From: DASWHD01 sp036393335
Lineage (GTDB): Bacteria; CG2-30-53-67; CG2-30-70-394
DNA: 12,644 bases
Reading direction: 5' to 3'
Assembly (NCBI GenBank): GCA_036393335.1
Contig: DASWHD010000071.1
Coordinates: forward strand, 1 to 12,644
A program made the translations under genes and the position numbers. The notes under the pieces were generated by a model that had not been told where the DNA came from, made no database searches, and worked only from the letters and a program-made list of their open reading frames with translations. This document shows, in pieces, positions 1-8,348 of this stretch. Every line of letters starts with the position of its first letter. Within the stretch, counting starts at the first letter, position 1.

Positions 1-249
1 CGCTCCCGACAGGCCGGCGGCATACAACACCCCCATGACCGCCCCGATGCTGCTGCCCGCGATGCGGTAGGGACGGATCCCCAACTCGTCCAATACCTCC
101 AGCATCGGCACGTGGGCCAGACCCCTGGCGCCGCCGCCGCCCAGGGCCAGACCCACACGGTCGCGCCGCGGGCGTCTCTGACATCCCGGAGCCAGTGTGG
201 CAGCCAAGGCCGTCACCGACACGAAAGCGAGAAACTCGCGGCGCTGCAT
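1..249 (-). CDS. Patatin-like phospholipase, N-terminal part (cut by window edge)
   Basis: Patatin-family lipid acyl hydrolases cleave acyl esters with a Ser-Asp dyad. The 83 visible residues contain the glycine-rich oxyanion motif GGGGARGLAHV (about residues 40-50) and the nucleophile elbow GSSIG (GxSxG, about residues 70-74). The Asp of the dyad would lie beyond the edge. The N-terminus MQRREFLAF, followed by an Ala/Leu-rich stretch ending in LAPGC, looks like an export signal. The twin arginine could be a Tat motif and the Cys a lipoprotein acceptor, although Pro at -2 is not ideal. The start is supported by AGGAGG five bases upstream of the ATG at 249-247. The gene is divergent from the PhoX-like gene at 529. 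The family call is firm; the export route is inferred. Confidence 0.87.
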   Translation of the reverse strand, partial: MQRREFLAFVSVTALAATLAPGCQRRPRRDRVGLALGGGGARGLAHVPMLEVLDELGIRPYRIAGSSIGAVMGVLYAAGLSGA

Positions 250-421
250 AGAACCTCCTACCTACGGGTGAACGGCCGCGTAACGTCCCGTCGTCTCTGT
301 GGCCACGGCCTGGACGGCCCGCGCTTCGGACGCCATCGAGTTGGCCGGCTTCGCTCGCGCACCACCACCTCCCGTGACCATGGTGTGAGTCCCCCCGATT
401 CTACTCATCGCCCTCACCTTT

Positions 422-450
422 TTTTCACCCTCCCGTCACGCCCCCGTCAT
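422..450 (+). promoter_or_regulatory. Candidate Pho box (PhoB-binding direct repeats)
   Basis: Three heptamers are spaced exactly 11 bp apart: TTTTCAC (422-428), CCGTCAC (433-439) and CCGTCAT (444-450), each separated by 4 bases. The PhoB consensus is CTGTCAT-N4-CTGTCAT, and the three units match it at 4, 5 and 6 of 7 positions. A weak -10-like GATACC starts at 457. The site lies about 80 bp upstream of a gene resembling the PhoX phosphatases, which are classical Pho-regulon members, so site and target agree. The match is by eye only, and C-rich DNA can give chance hits. The rest of 250-528 shows no other clear signal. Confidence 0.55.
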
Positions 451-528
451 CGCTCTGATACCTGCCGCTGAGAGTCTCCCGGCTCCACGGACCGCCCATT
501 CATGGGCCAGAGAAAGGAGTCAGAAGGG

Positions 529-1617
529 ATGAAGAGCAAAGCCATTCTTTCCGCAGGAATCGCGCTGGTGATCGGCGCGGCCACGGCAGACGCCGGACAA
601 ACGGTCAACGGGCCGATGGCATTCGACCCGATCGCCGGATCGGCCTATGACCTGACCGCCGACTGGGGCGACGCCCCCTTCGTCCTGCCCGCCGGCTATA
701 GCCAGCACAAGGTCTCCGACGAGCGCGACCTGGACATCTACCCCGGGGTCGACGACCTCGGCGATATGAATACGGTCAACGAGACGGGCCTATGGGCCGG
801 CCGCTTCCTCTACCGTACGCACGAAGTAAACAATGGCGGTGCCGTCTCGGTAGTGGACCTGGAGGCGGGCGAGGCCAAGGTCCTGGTGCGCGAGGGCGAC
901 TACCCCGACTTCGTCACCGACCGCTACGGCGACCTGTCGAGCGGCCAGCTCTACGCCCTCAAGGTCATTGGCGTGGACCCCAACTACCCGGTCGGCGATC
1001 GCACCGGCCCCTTCGAGTGGGTCGCGCTGGATATGGCTCAGGTGGTGGTCGACGCCTTCGACGCCGCCCAGGCGGTGGAGGCCACGGAGTACGGGCGCCC
1101 AGAAGACGTCGAGCTCATCGGCCACACCCTCTACGTGGCGATCACCTCCACGGATCGGGTCCTCGCCATCGATCTGAACAAACAGACGGTGGCCGACTTC
1201 GTGCGGGCAGGGGTCAACGTCCCCGCCGAGGACACGAGCGCGGAGGGACCGGTGAACGCCCCGCCGACCGGCCAGTTCGTGACCGGCTTCGATAACCCGG
1301 ACAACCTCGCCCAGGGTCCCGACGGACGGCTGTGGATCGTGGAGGACAATTCGCCTTCCGACATCTGGGTCGCGGACCCCGACCGGAACGGCGACGGCCT
1401 GGCGGACGGCGTCCACCTCTTCGCCTCGCTGCGCGACGGCGTGTGGGAGTGCGACGACGAGGTCAACGGCACCTGTGAAGGGTGGAACAACAGTGGCGCC
1501 GAGGGCACCGGGATCTACTTCGGCAAGGACCCCCACACCCTATTCGTCAACATCCAGCATGCCGAGGCGGAGCTGCGCGACGGGACCTGGATGATCACCC
1601 ACCGCGACGTGCAGTAA
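529..1617 (+). CDS. Secreted PhoX/DUF839-like protein
   Basis: A 362-residue exported protein resembling PhoX-type (DUF839) alkaline phosphatases, metal-dependent beta-propeller phosphomonoesterases. Residues 1-23 form a Sec-type signal (MKSK, a hydrophobic stretch, then the TADA cleavage region). Motifs typical of the family follow in order: RTHEVNN (96-102), GRPEDVE (189-195), a FDNPDN/DGRLWIVED propeller repeat (254 onward) and GIYFGKDPHTLFVNIQH (328-344). The ATG at 529 is chosen over an in-frame ATG at 502 because AAAGGAG (513-519) is correctly spaced and the signal peptide starts there. It is much shorter than canonical PhoX (roughly 600 residues or more), so it may be a compact subfamily or have another esterase or phytase-like role. 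The upstream Pho-box-like repeats favour a role in phosphate acquisition. Metal ligands were not verified. Confidence 0.72.
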   Translation: MKSKAILSAGIALVIGAATADAGQTVNGPMAFDPIAGSAYDLTADWGDAPFVLPAGYSQHKVSDERDLDIYPGVDDLGDMNTVNETGLWAGRFLYRTHEVNNGGAVSVVDLEAGEAKVLVREGDYPDFVTDRYGDLSSGQLYALKVIGVDPNYPVGDRTGPFEWVALDMAQVVVDAFDAAQAVEATEYGRPEDVELIGHTLYVAITSTDRVLAIDLNKQTVADFVRAGVNVPAEDTSAEGPVNAPPTGQFVTGFDNPDNLAQGPDGRLWIVEDNSPSDIWVADPDRNGDGLADGVHLFASLRDGVWECDDEVNGTCEGWNNSGAEGTGIYFGKDPHTLFVNIQHAEAELRDGTWMITHRDVQ

Positions 1618-1669
1618 CGCGTCGACTCCGGCGACCTCCACCCCCCGTGCCACCAACGGGAGTCACGCG

Positions 1670-1709
1670 GGCGGCTCTCCCCGGCCCCCTTCGCCTGGGG
1701 AGAGCCGCC
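1670..1709 (+). terminator. Strong hairpin after the PhoX-like gene
   Basis: A perfect 13-bp stem pairs GGCGGCTCTCCCC (1670-1682) with GGGGAGAGCCGCC (1697-1709) around a 14-base loop. It sits 53 bases after the stop codon at 1617. There is no T-run after it, so it may stabilise the mRNA end or act as an atypical terminator rather than a classical intrinsic one. Confidence 0.45.
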
Positions 1710-1970
1710 GTCCTCCGCCGCGTTTGGCCCCAAGCGGTGCAGGGTCGGTGACCTCGGATCATCGCGGATCCACCGAACACCGCGGCGTGGCGAGATCCCC
1801 CGAGGCCATGACTGCCCGCGGGTGCGACCGGCCTGGTATCGCGCCCCTCCGCCCGCGACGTCGCGGTACATCTGCGCCGGTCATGCCCGGGCGCCGGCGA
1901 TCTCCCGTTGCGCACCGATGCCGCCGAGAGATGGCCACCCGCAGGCGGTCCGTAGGCGGGGCACCGAGCA
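1710..1970. other. Gene-free GC-rich stretch
   Basis: Between the hairpin and the rpsO promoter-like sequence I see no convincing gene. The open frames that cross it have no recognisable protein, no good ribosome binding site, and Arg/Pro/Gly-rich shadow-like composition. In many gammaproteobacteria truB lies upstream of rpsO; there is no truB reading frame here. Confidence 0.55.
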
Positions 1971-1978
1971 GAATTTTT

Positions 1979-2008
1979 TTGCCCGGCGAGCCGGTGGCGT
2001 GCTACAAC
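1979..2008 (+). promoter_or_regulatory. Probable sigma-70 promoter for rpsO-pnp
   Basis: TTGCCC (1979-1984) and TACAAC (2003-2008) are separated by 18 bases, each matching four of six consensus positions. A run of seven Ts just upstream could act as an AT-rich UP element in otherwise very GC-rich DNA. It lies about 95 bp before rpsO, leaving room for a structured leader. Confidence 0.5.
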
Positions 2009-2040
2009 GCGCCACCCAAATCAAGGGATCGAGAAACTGG

Positions 2041-2060
2041 GCGGTGTGAGGGCACACCGC
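2041..2060 (+). promoter_or_regulatory. Hairpin in the rpsO leader
   Basis: A perfect 8-bp stem, GCGGTGTG (2041-2048) with CACACCGC (2053-2060), closes a 4-base loop AGGG. A second, competing pairing uses GTGC (2068-2071) with GCAC, extended by CCGC with GCGG. S15 is known to repress its own mRNA through leader structures in several bacteria, so this may be the autoregulatory element. That role is inferred from position only. Confidence 0.45.
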
Positions 2061-2104
2061 GCCTCGGGTGCAGACGGCACGCGGGGTTTGACGAAGGCAC
2101 AGCG

Positions 2105-2374
2105 ATGGCATTCACCAACGAAGAGAAGCAGCGCATCATCGAATCCTACGCCGTCCACGCGGGCGACACGGGATCCCCCGAGGTGCAGATCGCGCTCATC
2201 ACCGAGCGCCTTCGCTATCTGAACGAGCACTTCGCCGTCCACGCCAAGGACCACCACTCGCGCCGTGGACTGCTGAAGCTCGTGGGTCGGCGCCGCCGGT
2301 TGCTCGATTACCTGAAGAACAAGAACATCGAGCGCTATCGCGAGCTGATCGACCGTCTCGGCATCCGCCGGTAG
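2105..2374 (+). CDS. rpsO: Small ribosomal subunit protein S15
   Basis: An 89-residue protein with the full S15 pattern. It runs MAFTNEEKQRII, then GDTGSPEVQIALITERLRYLNEHF, then the HAKDHHSRRGLLKLVGRRRRLLDYLK core, and ends in LIDRLGIRR. S15 binds the central domain of 16S rRNA early in 30S assembly, and its length is the family norm. GAAGG (2093-2097) stands seven bases before the ATG at 2105. The frame is open further upstream, but that extension is not S15-like. It is followed 89 bp later by pnp, the usual gammaproteobacterial order. Confidence 0.99.
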   Translation: MAFTNEEKQRIIESYAVHAGDTGSPEVQIALITERLRYLNEHFAVHAKDHHSRRGLLKLVGRRRRLLDYLKNKNIERYRELIDRLGIRR

Positions 2375-2400
2375 CCATTCCAATTCGGGTCGCCATGGCG

Positions 2401-2425
2401 GGCCGCCGGCTCGTCGGGGGCGGCC
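2401..2425 (+). promoter_or_regulatory. Hairpin in the rpsO-pnp spacer
   Basis: GGCCGCC (2401-2407) pairs with GGCGGCC (2419-2425) around an 11-base loop. In E. coli the equivalent spacer holds the rpsO terminator and an RNase III-cleaved stem through which PNPase controls its own message. This stem occupies the same place but has no T-tract. Function is inferred from position. Confidence 0.4.
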
Positions 2426-2463
2426 ACTGGCACCGCGCTCCGGCGCGATGAAGGGGTATCGCC

Positions 2464-4572
<2,109 letters not shown>

Positions 4573-4608
4573 CGCTGCTCGCCCCCGGGCATCTCGCTAT
4601 CCGGACCG

Positions 4609-4695
4609 CCGTAGGAGCGACCTTGGTCGCGAACCGTCAGCCCCCGCGTCATTGCGGCCGGACCCATCGGTTCGCGGGCCAGCCCGCTCCTACGG
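4609..4695. repeat. Paired GTAG-headed REP element between pnp and dut
   Basis: Outer arms CCGTAGGAGCG (4609-4619) and CGCTCCTACGG (4685-4695) are perfect complements. Inside each half is its own hairpin: GCGACC-TT-GGTCGC (4617-4630) and GCGGGC-CA-GCCCGC (4674-4687). CGAACC and GGTTCG also pair between the halves. Each unit begins with GTAG (4611-4614, and CTAC at 4690-4693 on the other strand), the head of REPs linked to RAYT transposases. Known roles of such elements include 3'-end mRNA stabilisation and transcription attenuation. No RAYT gene is in the window. Confidence 0.75.
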
Positions 4696-4714
4696 ATAAG
4701 CCAGCGCCACGGTG

Positions 4715-5164
<450 letters not shown>

Positions 5165-5176
5165 GTCGTGCCCAAC

Positions 5177-5223
5177 TTGCGACCCTTCGGAACCGACGAT
5201 AGGCTCGCGACAATGTTGGTTCC
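5177..5223 (+). promoter_or_regulatory. Possible hicBA promoter with inverted repeat
   Basis: TTGCGA (5177-5182) and TAGGCT (5200-5205) are 17 bases apart. The -10-like box lies between the arms of an inverted repeat, GGAACC (5189-5194) and GGTTCC (5218-5223). An operator overlapping the promoter would suit an autoregulated toxin-antitoxin pair. Both boxes are weak matches. Confidence 0.3.
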
Positions 5224-5237
5224 AACCCGAGTGATCC

Positions 5238-5462
5238 ATGTCTGAGTACGTCTATACCATTGCATTGGAGCGGGAGGAGGACGGTGGCTATCACGCCTTC
5301 TGCCCCGCATTGAAGGGCTGCCACTCGCAAGGGGAGACCCTCGACGAGGCCGTCGACAACCTGCGTGAGGCCATTGCCCTCTACCTGGAGACGCTCACCG
5401 AGGAGGGGGAGGAGATCCCGCAGGAAGACCTCCTTTTCCGGCCGCTGCGTATTGCAGTGTGA
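5238..5462 (+). CDS. hicB: HicB-family antitoxin
   Basis: A 74-residue protein with the HicB partial RNase-H-like fold: a YTIALEREEDGGYHAFCPALKGCHSQGETLDEAV-type core followed by the NLREAIALYLETL helix. HicB binds and silences the HicA mRNA interferase. The gene ends right after this domain, without a clear C-terminal DNA-binding helix-turn-helix or ribbon-helix-helix, so self-repression would need another route. Here hicB precedes hicA, the reverse of the E. coli order but common. Its TGA overlaps the hicA GTG by four bases, implying translational coupling. The ribosome binding site is weak. Confidence 0.9.
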   Translation: MSEYVYTIALEREEDGGYHAFCPALKGCHSQGETLDEAVDNLREAIALYLETLTEEGEEIPQEDLLFRPLRIAV

Positions 5463-5690
5463 GTCCTCACCTGCCGGCGGTGGCGGCGAAGGACCTCATC
5501 CGAGTGGCAAAGCGGCTCGGCTTCGAGCTGCGACGCCAGAAGGGAAGCCATGCGATCTACCTCCGCGCCGCGGACAAACGGCGCGTCGTGATTCCCGTAC
5601 ACGCCGGGAAGATGATCAAGCCCAAGAGCCTCGCGGGCCATCGTACGGGACATGGGGATGACCATCGAGGAGTTCCGAGACTTGCTGTAG
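5459..5690 (+). pseudogene. hicA: HicA-family mRNA interferase toxin, frameshifted
   Basis: HicA is a small dsRBD-fold ribonuclease that cleaves mRNA. Residues 1-58 are intact: LPAVAAKDLIRVAKRLGFELRRQ, then KGSHAIYLR with catalytic His31, then VVIPVHAGKMIKPKSL. The expected ending, RAIVRDMGMTIEEFRDLL and stop at 5688-5690, is in another frame. The span of 232 bases is one more than a multiple of three, so one extra base, most likely a G in the GCGGG at 5633-5637, explains the shift. If read in the first frame the protein runs on to 5722 with an unrelated tail that overlaps the next gene. Either the toxin is inactivated in its last quarter or this is a sequencing error. The start is GTG 5459. 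Confidence 0.82.
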
Positions 5691-5703
5691 GGGCCCCCCG
5701 CGT

Positions 5704-6069
5704 ATGGCACGATCAGACGTGAATTTGCTGGCCCTGCGCGACGACCTCCGGCGCTTCGCCGCGGAGCGCGACTGGGATCGCTTCCACTCGCCGAAGAACC
5801 TGGCCATGGCCCTGGCGGGCGAGGTCGGGGAGCTGCTGGAGGTCTTCCAGTGGCAGACGGAGGCGGAGTCCTGCGCCCTCGAACCCGAGGCCCTCGCCCG
5901 GGCACGGGAAGAGCTGGCCGACGTCCTCATCTATCTCGTCCGCCTCGCGGACAAGCTGGACGTCGACCTCATGGCCGCGGCCGCGGACAAGATCGCGGCC
6001 AACGCCCGCAAGTACCCCGCCGACCGGGTGCGCGGCAGCGCCCGCAAGTACACCGAGTACGGCGGGTAG
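5704..6069 (+). CDS. MazG-like nucleotide pyrophosphohydrolase (dCTPase/RS21-C6 type)
   Basis: A 121-residue all-alpha NTP pyrophosphatase of the single-domain MazG-like group, which converts non-canonical or surplus (d)NTPs to monophosphates and PPi. The metal-binding signature is clear: E40xxE43 in GEVGELLEVFQW and E70xxD73 in EELADVLIYL. The helix NLAMAL and the C-terminal KYPADRVRGSARKYTEY stretch are also typical of the family. It begins 13 bases after the hicA stop and may share its transcript. Together with dut it forms a small nucleotide-pool-cleaning neighbourhood. The substrate cannot be told from sequence alone; dCTP-type is inferred from similarity to human DCTPP1-like proteins. 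Confidence 0.88.
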   Translation: MARSDVNLLALRDDLRRFAAERDWDRFHSPKNLAMALAGEVGELLEVFQWQTEAESCALEPEALARAREELADVLIYLVRLADKLDVDLMAAAADKIAANARKYPADRVRGSARKYTEYGG

Positions 6070-6134
6070 CTCGCCGGCGCCAGGGCGATCGCGGTGGTGA
6101 GAAAATCATCTCTTGTAGATCCTGGCCGGCCCGC

Positions 6135-6221
6135 GGTAGGAGCCGAATCGCCTTCGGCGACCCAGCCCCGAAGGGGCTGCCGCGCGGATGGCGCGGGTCG
6201 CCGGTGCAACCGGCTCCTGCC
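6135..6221. repeat. Second REP-like palindrome cluster
   Basis: Outer arms GGTAGGAGCCG (6135-6145) and CGGCTCCTGCC (6211-6221) pair except for one G-T. CGGCGACCC (6155-6163) pairs with GGGTCGCCG (6195-6203). AGCCCC-GAA-GGGGCT (6164-6178) makes a central hairpin. The left unit starts with the same GTAGGAGC head as the element at 4611. It lies between the converging ends of the MazG-like gene and the prcB-like gene and may serve as a two-way end signal. The rest of 6070-6304 shows nothing else. Confidence 0.68.
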
Positions 6222-6304
6222 CGTCTCGATGACTCGGACGAGGACACCGCCAGGAGATACGGGCAGATACGCGCCCGCAGTCGAGGCGGTGTGAGAAATG
6301 CGGG

Positions 6305-6829
6305 TCAATCCAGGCGCAGCTCCGCCAGCACCTCGCCGTCCACCGCACGGAACCGCACCCCGCGCCACTCTCCCCGTGGCACGCGCGCCAGGCAGTACGG
6401 CGAGGTGATCACCTGGGCGGTGATCGCGCCCGGCGGTGGCCGGCGGGTGGTGACCGTGACCTCCAGCCATGGCCCGCCGTCGCCGGCCACGGCCTGCGCC
6501 GGGCCGAGGTCGATGCCATAACCGGCGGTGGGATGCTGGCCGAGGAAGGCGGCCAGGACCAGCGCGTGCGCGAAGTCGAGCGCCGGGGGGGAGGGCTGGG
6601 GGATCTCGCCGGCGTGGATCTCCGCATAGATCTCGGCGAAGTCTGTCGTGTTCGCGACGAGCCGGTAACCCGCCGCCTCGCCCACGGCGCCCGACTGGCC
6701 GCCCGCCTCGATCCGTGCGAGGTCCACCGGCCCCGGCGGATCCCCCGCCAGCGGCGCGCTCGCACACGCGGCGGCGCCCATCACGATGCCCCCGATCAGC
6801 CAGGCCATCCCACGTCGAATTCCATCCAC
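6305..6829 (-). CDS. PrcB-family lipoprotein
   Basis: A predicted 174-residue exported protein. The N-terminus MDGIRRGMAWLIGGIVMGAAAC gives a short hydrophobic signal ending at Cys22, a plausible but imperfect lipobox. The rest resembles the PrcB C-terminal domain family: YRLVANTTDFAEIYAEIHAG, then the Pro-rich turn, ALDFAHALVLAAFLGQHPTAGYGIDLG, and the TSPYCLARVPRGEWRGVRF ending. In Treponema PrcB belongs to a surface protease complex; elsewhere the domain's role is unknown. The GTG at 6829-6827 is chosen because GGAGG lies five bases upstream; an internal Met at codon 8 is the alternative. It lies downstream of murI on the same strand but is separated by a repeat-bearing spacer. Confidence 0.77.
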   Translation of the reverse strand: MDGIRRGMAWLIGGIVMGAAACASAPLAGDPPGPVDLARIEAGGQSGAVGEAAGYRLVANTTDFAEIYAEIHAGEIPQPSPPALDFAHALVLAAFLGQHPTAGYGIDLGPAQAVAGDGGPWLEVTVTTRRPPPGAITAQVITSPYCLARVPRGEWRGVRFRAVDGEVLAELRLD

Positions 6830-6855
6830 GATCGCCTCCGGAAGGGCTGAAACAT

Positions 6856-6948
6856 GTTCATCCTGAGATGAACACAGATAGACACAGACCATACCCGGCG
6901 TCCCTTCCGATCACGGTAGTTGGACCCACATATCTGTGTCCATCTGTG
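6856..6948. repeat. Short inverted-repeat element between murI and prcB-like gene
   Basis: CACAGATAGACACAGA (6873-6888) is complementary to TCTGTGTCCATCTGTG (6933-6948) with one mismatch. At the left arm a second palindrome, GTTCATC-CTGA-GATGAAC (6856-6873), overlaps it. These AT-richer sequences stand out from the surrounding GC-rich DNA and resemble the ACACAGAT-type dispersed repeats seen in many environmental bacterial genomes. Upstream of murI's stop, ACGGTG (6982-6987) can pair with CACCGT (6999-7004), a weak end signal. Confidence 0.55.
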
Positions 6949-7003
6949 GTTCCACCCTTTCCCCGCCGCTCCGTCCAACGAACGGTGAGCAGGGGACGCA
7001 CCG

Positions 7004-7786
7004 TCAGTAGTGTACCTGGAAGACGTTGCGCACCGCCGTCCCGAGGAAGCGCTCGGCCAGGGAGGCGAAGGTGTGGGGGAGGTCGGTGAGGTAGAAGGTG
7101 TGGCCGCCCCCCACCGCCCGCTGCTCGCCGATCGCCGCGGCGACCGCCGTGGCGGTCTCCTCGGCCGAGTCGATCAGGCTCACCCCCGGCCCGAGCAGCT
7201 CGGCCAGTAGGGGCTTGAACAGCGGGTAGTGGGTACAGCCGAGCACCAGGGTGTCGATGCGCTCGGCGCGGAAGTCCTGGAGGTAGTGGTCGAGGGCCGC
7301 CCGCGCCACGTCGTTGTCCGTCCAGCCGGCCTCCGCCAGGGGCACGAGCAGCGGGCAGGGCCGCGACAGGGTGCGGGCCGCCGGCAGGCGGGCACGGATC
7401 GCCTCGACGTACGCCTGGGAGGCGATGGTCGCGTCGGTGCCGATGATGGCGATGCGCCCACTGCGGCTGGCCTTCGCCGCCGCCGCCGCGCCGGGCTCGA
7501 CCACGCCGATCACCGGCACGTCCACCGCCTGGCGCAGGGCGTCCAGGGCCACCGCCGACACGGTGTTGCACGCCACCACCAGCAGGCGCACCTCGCGCTC
7601 CAGGAGGAAGCGCGCCCCCTCCACCGCGTAGCGCCGCACCGTCTCCGCCGAGCGCGTCCCGTACGGCACCCGCGCCGTGTCCCCGAGGTAGACCAGGGGC
7701 TCGTCGGGCAGGCGCGCGGCGATCGCGCGAAACACGGTCAACCCGCCGACGCCGGAGTCGAAGATGCCGATGGGACCGGGGGTCAT
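7004..7786 (-). CDS. murI: Glutamate racemase
   Basis: A cytoplasmic, cofactor-independent racemase that makes D-glutamate for peptidoglycan. The 260-residue length is standard. Hallmarks are GIFDSGVGGLTV (7-18, with Asp10 and Ser11), YLGDTARVPYG (33-43), VVACNT with catalytic Cys73, IGVVEPG (92-98), and LGCTHYP with catalytic Cys183 and His185. The ATG at 7786-7784 gives the family-standard N-terminus although no good Shine-Dalgarno precedes it. The upstream neighbour is a repeat block rather than a gene, so it probably has its own promoter. Confidence 0.97.
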   Translation of the reverse strand: MTPGPIGIFDSGVGGLTVFRAIAARLPDEPLVYLGDTARVPYGTRSAETVRRYAVEGARFLLEREVRLLVVACNTVSAVALDALRQAVDVPVIGVVEPGAAAAAKASRSGRIAIIGTDATIASQAYVEAIRARLPAARTLSRPCPLLVPLAEAGWTDNDVARAALDHYLQDFRAERIDTLVLGCTHYPLFKPLLAELLGPGVSLIDSAEETATAVAAAIGEQRAVGGGHTFYLTDLPHTFASLAERFLGTAVRNVFQVHY

Positions 7787-7850
7787 GGGCGGTGGAGTCG
7801 ATAGAGATCAGCGCACGAGGGGACGCCGAACTCTACGGCGGGGACTGCTT

Positions 7851-8235
7851 AACGCAAAGGCGCAAAGGCGCAAAGAGCGGCTCCGACGGGGGTGGCCGGG
7901 CTTCTTGGCGGCGTGGCGCCTTGGACGGGGAAACAACTCAACGCAGAGTCGCGGAGGCGCAGAGACGCAGGGGAACCGCGCTGCCCTGGACCAAGTCACC
8001 TCTCCCCGCCGTGGGAGAGGCACGGGGTGAGGGGGGAGGAACTGGCCGCGCGTCGGCAACACTCCGGCCATCACCGCCCATCGTCGCCGTGGGCTGATCG
8101 GGTTCTCTCGCCAAGCCGCCAAGCACGCGAAGGAGAAACCAGGGGTCAACCGCGTACACCGTCGATCGGTTCCCTTGGCGTCTTTGCGTCTTCGCGAGAG
8201 AGACTCCTTCAGGCGGAAGCGCAGAGACACAGCGA
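7851..8235. repeat. Composite dispersed repeat, copy A
   Basis: The block starts with the short tandem unit CGCAAAGG (about 7853-7876). It contains CAACGCAGAG-type sequence (7939-7948), a hairpin CCTCTCCC/GGGAGAGG (7999-8020), a CTCTCGCCAAGCCGCC segment (about 8104-8119) and an inverted counterpart CTTGGCGTC...CGCGAGAG (about 8174-8200). The same order of blocks recurs at 9262-9655 in the same orientation. A 24-base stretch is identical (8113-8136 here, 9537-9560 there). No protein is supported in any frame. Edges are approximate. The flanks 7787-7850 and 8236-8348 show nothing recognisable. Confidence 0.72.
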
Positions 8236-8348
8236 GCGCGGGCGTCATCTCGACAAGATCAGCCTTGCCGACGAATCTTTGTGAGCCGTGCGCGTCCGGC
8301 CGGGAAAATTTCACGAATGCGGATTTCCGGTCGCCGCCCGATCGCGCT

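Noticed and set aside
790..1536. A 248-codon minus-strand open frame under the PhoX-like gene
   Set aside because: It mirrors the sense gene, which has a signal peptide, a ribosome site and family motifs; the antisense product has none.
1724..2104. N-terminal extension of the rpsO frame
   Set aside because: The extension is Arg- and Pro-rich and not S15-like; the well-spaced GAAGG and the family length fix the start at 2105.
6858..7571. A 237-codon minus-strand frame overlapping murI
   Set aside because: It is in a different frame from murI on the same strand, low-complexity Gly/Arg-rich, and without motifs.
7853..7876. Tandem CGCAAAGG units that at first look like a CRISPR or VNTR
   Set aside because: Only three 8-base units with no spacers. 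They belong to the larger dispersed repeat that recurs at 9262-9655.
7787..8348. Several open frames of 70-170 codons in the repeat block
   Set aside because: They are mutually overlapping on both strands, have no domain, and coincide with palindromic repeat DNA.
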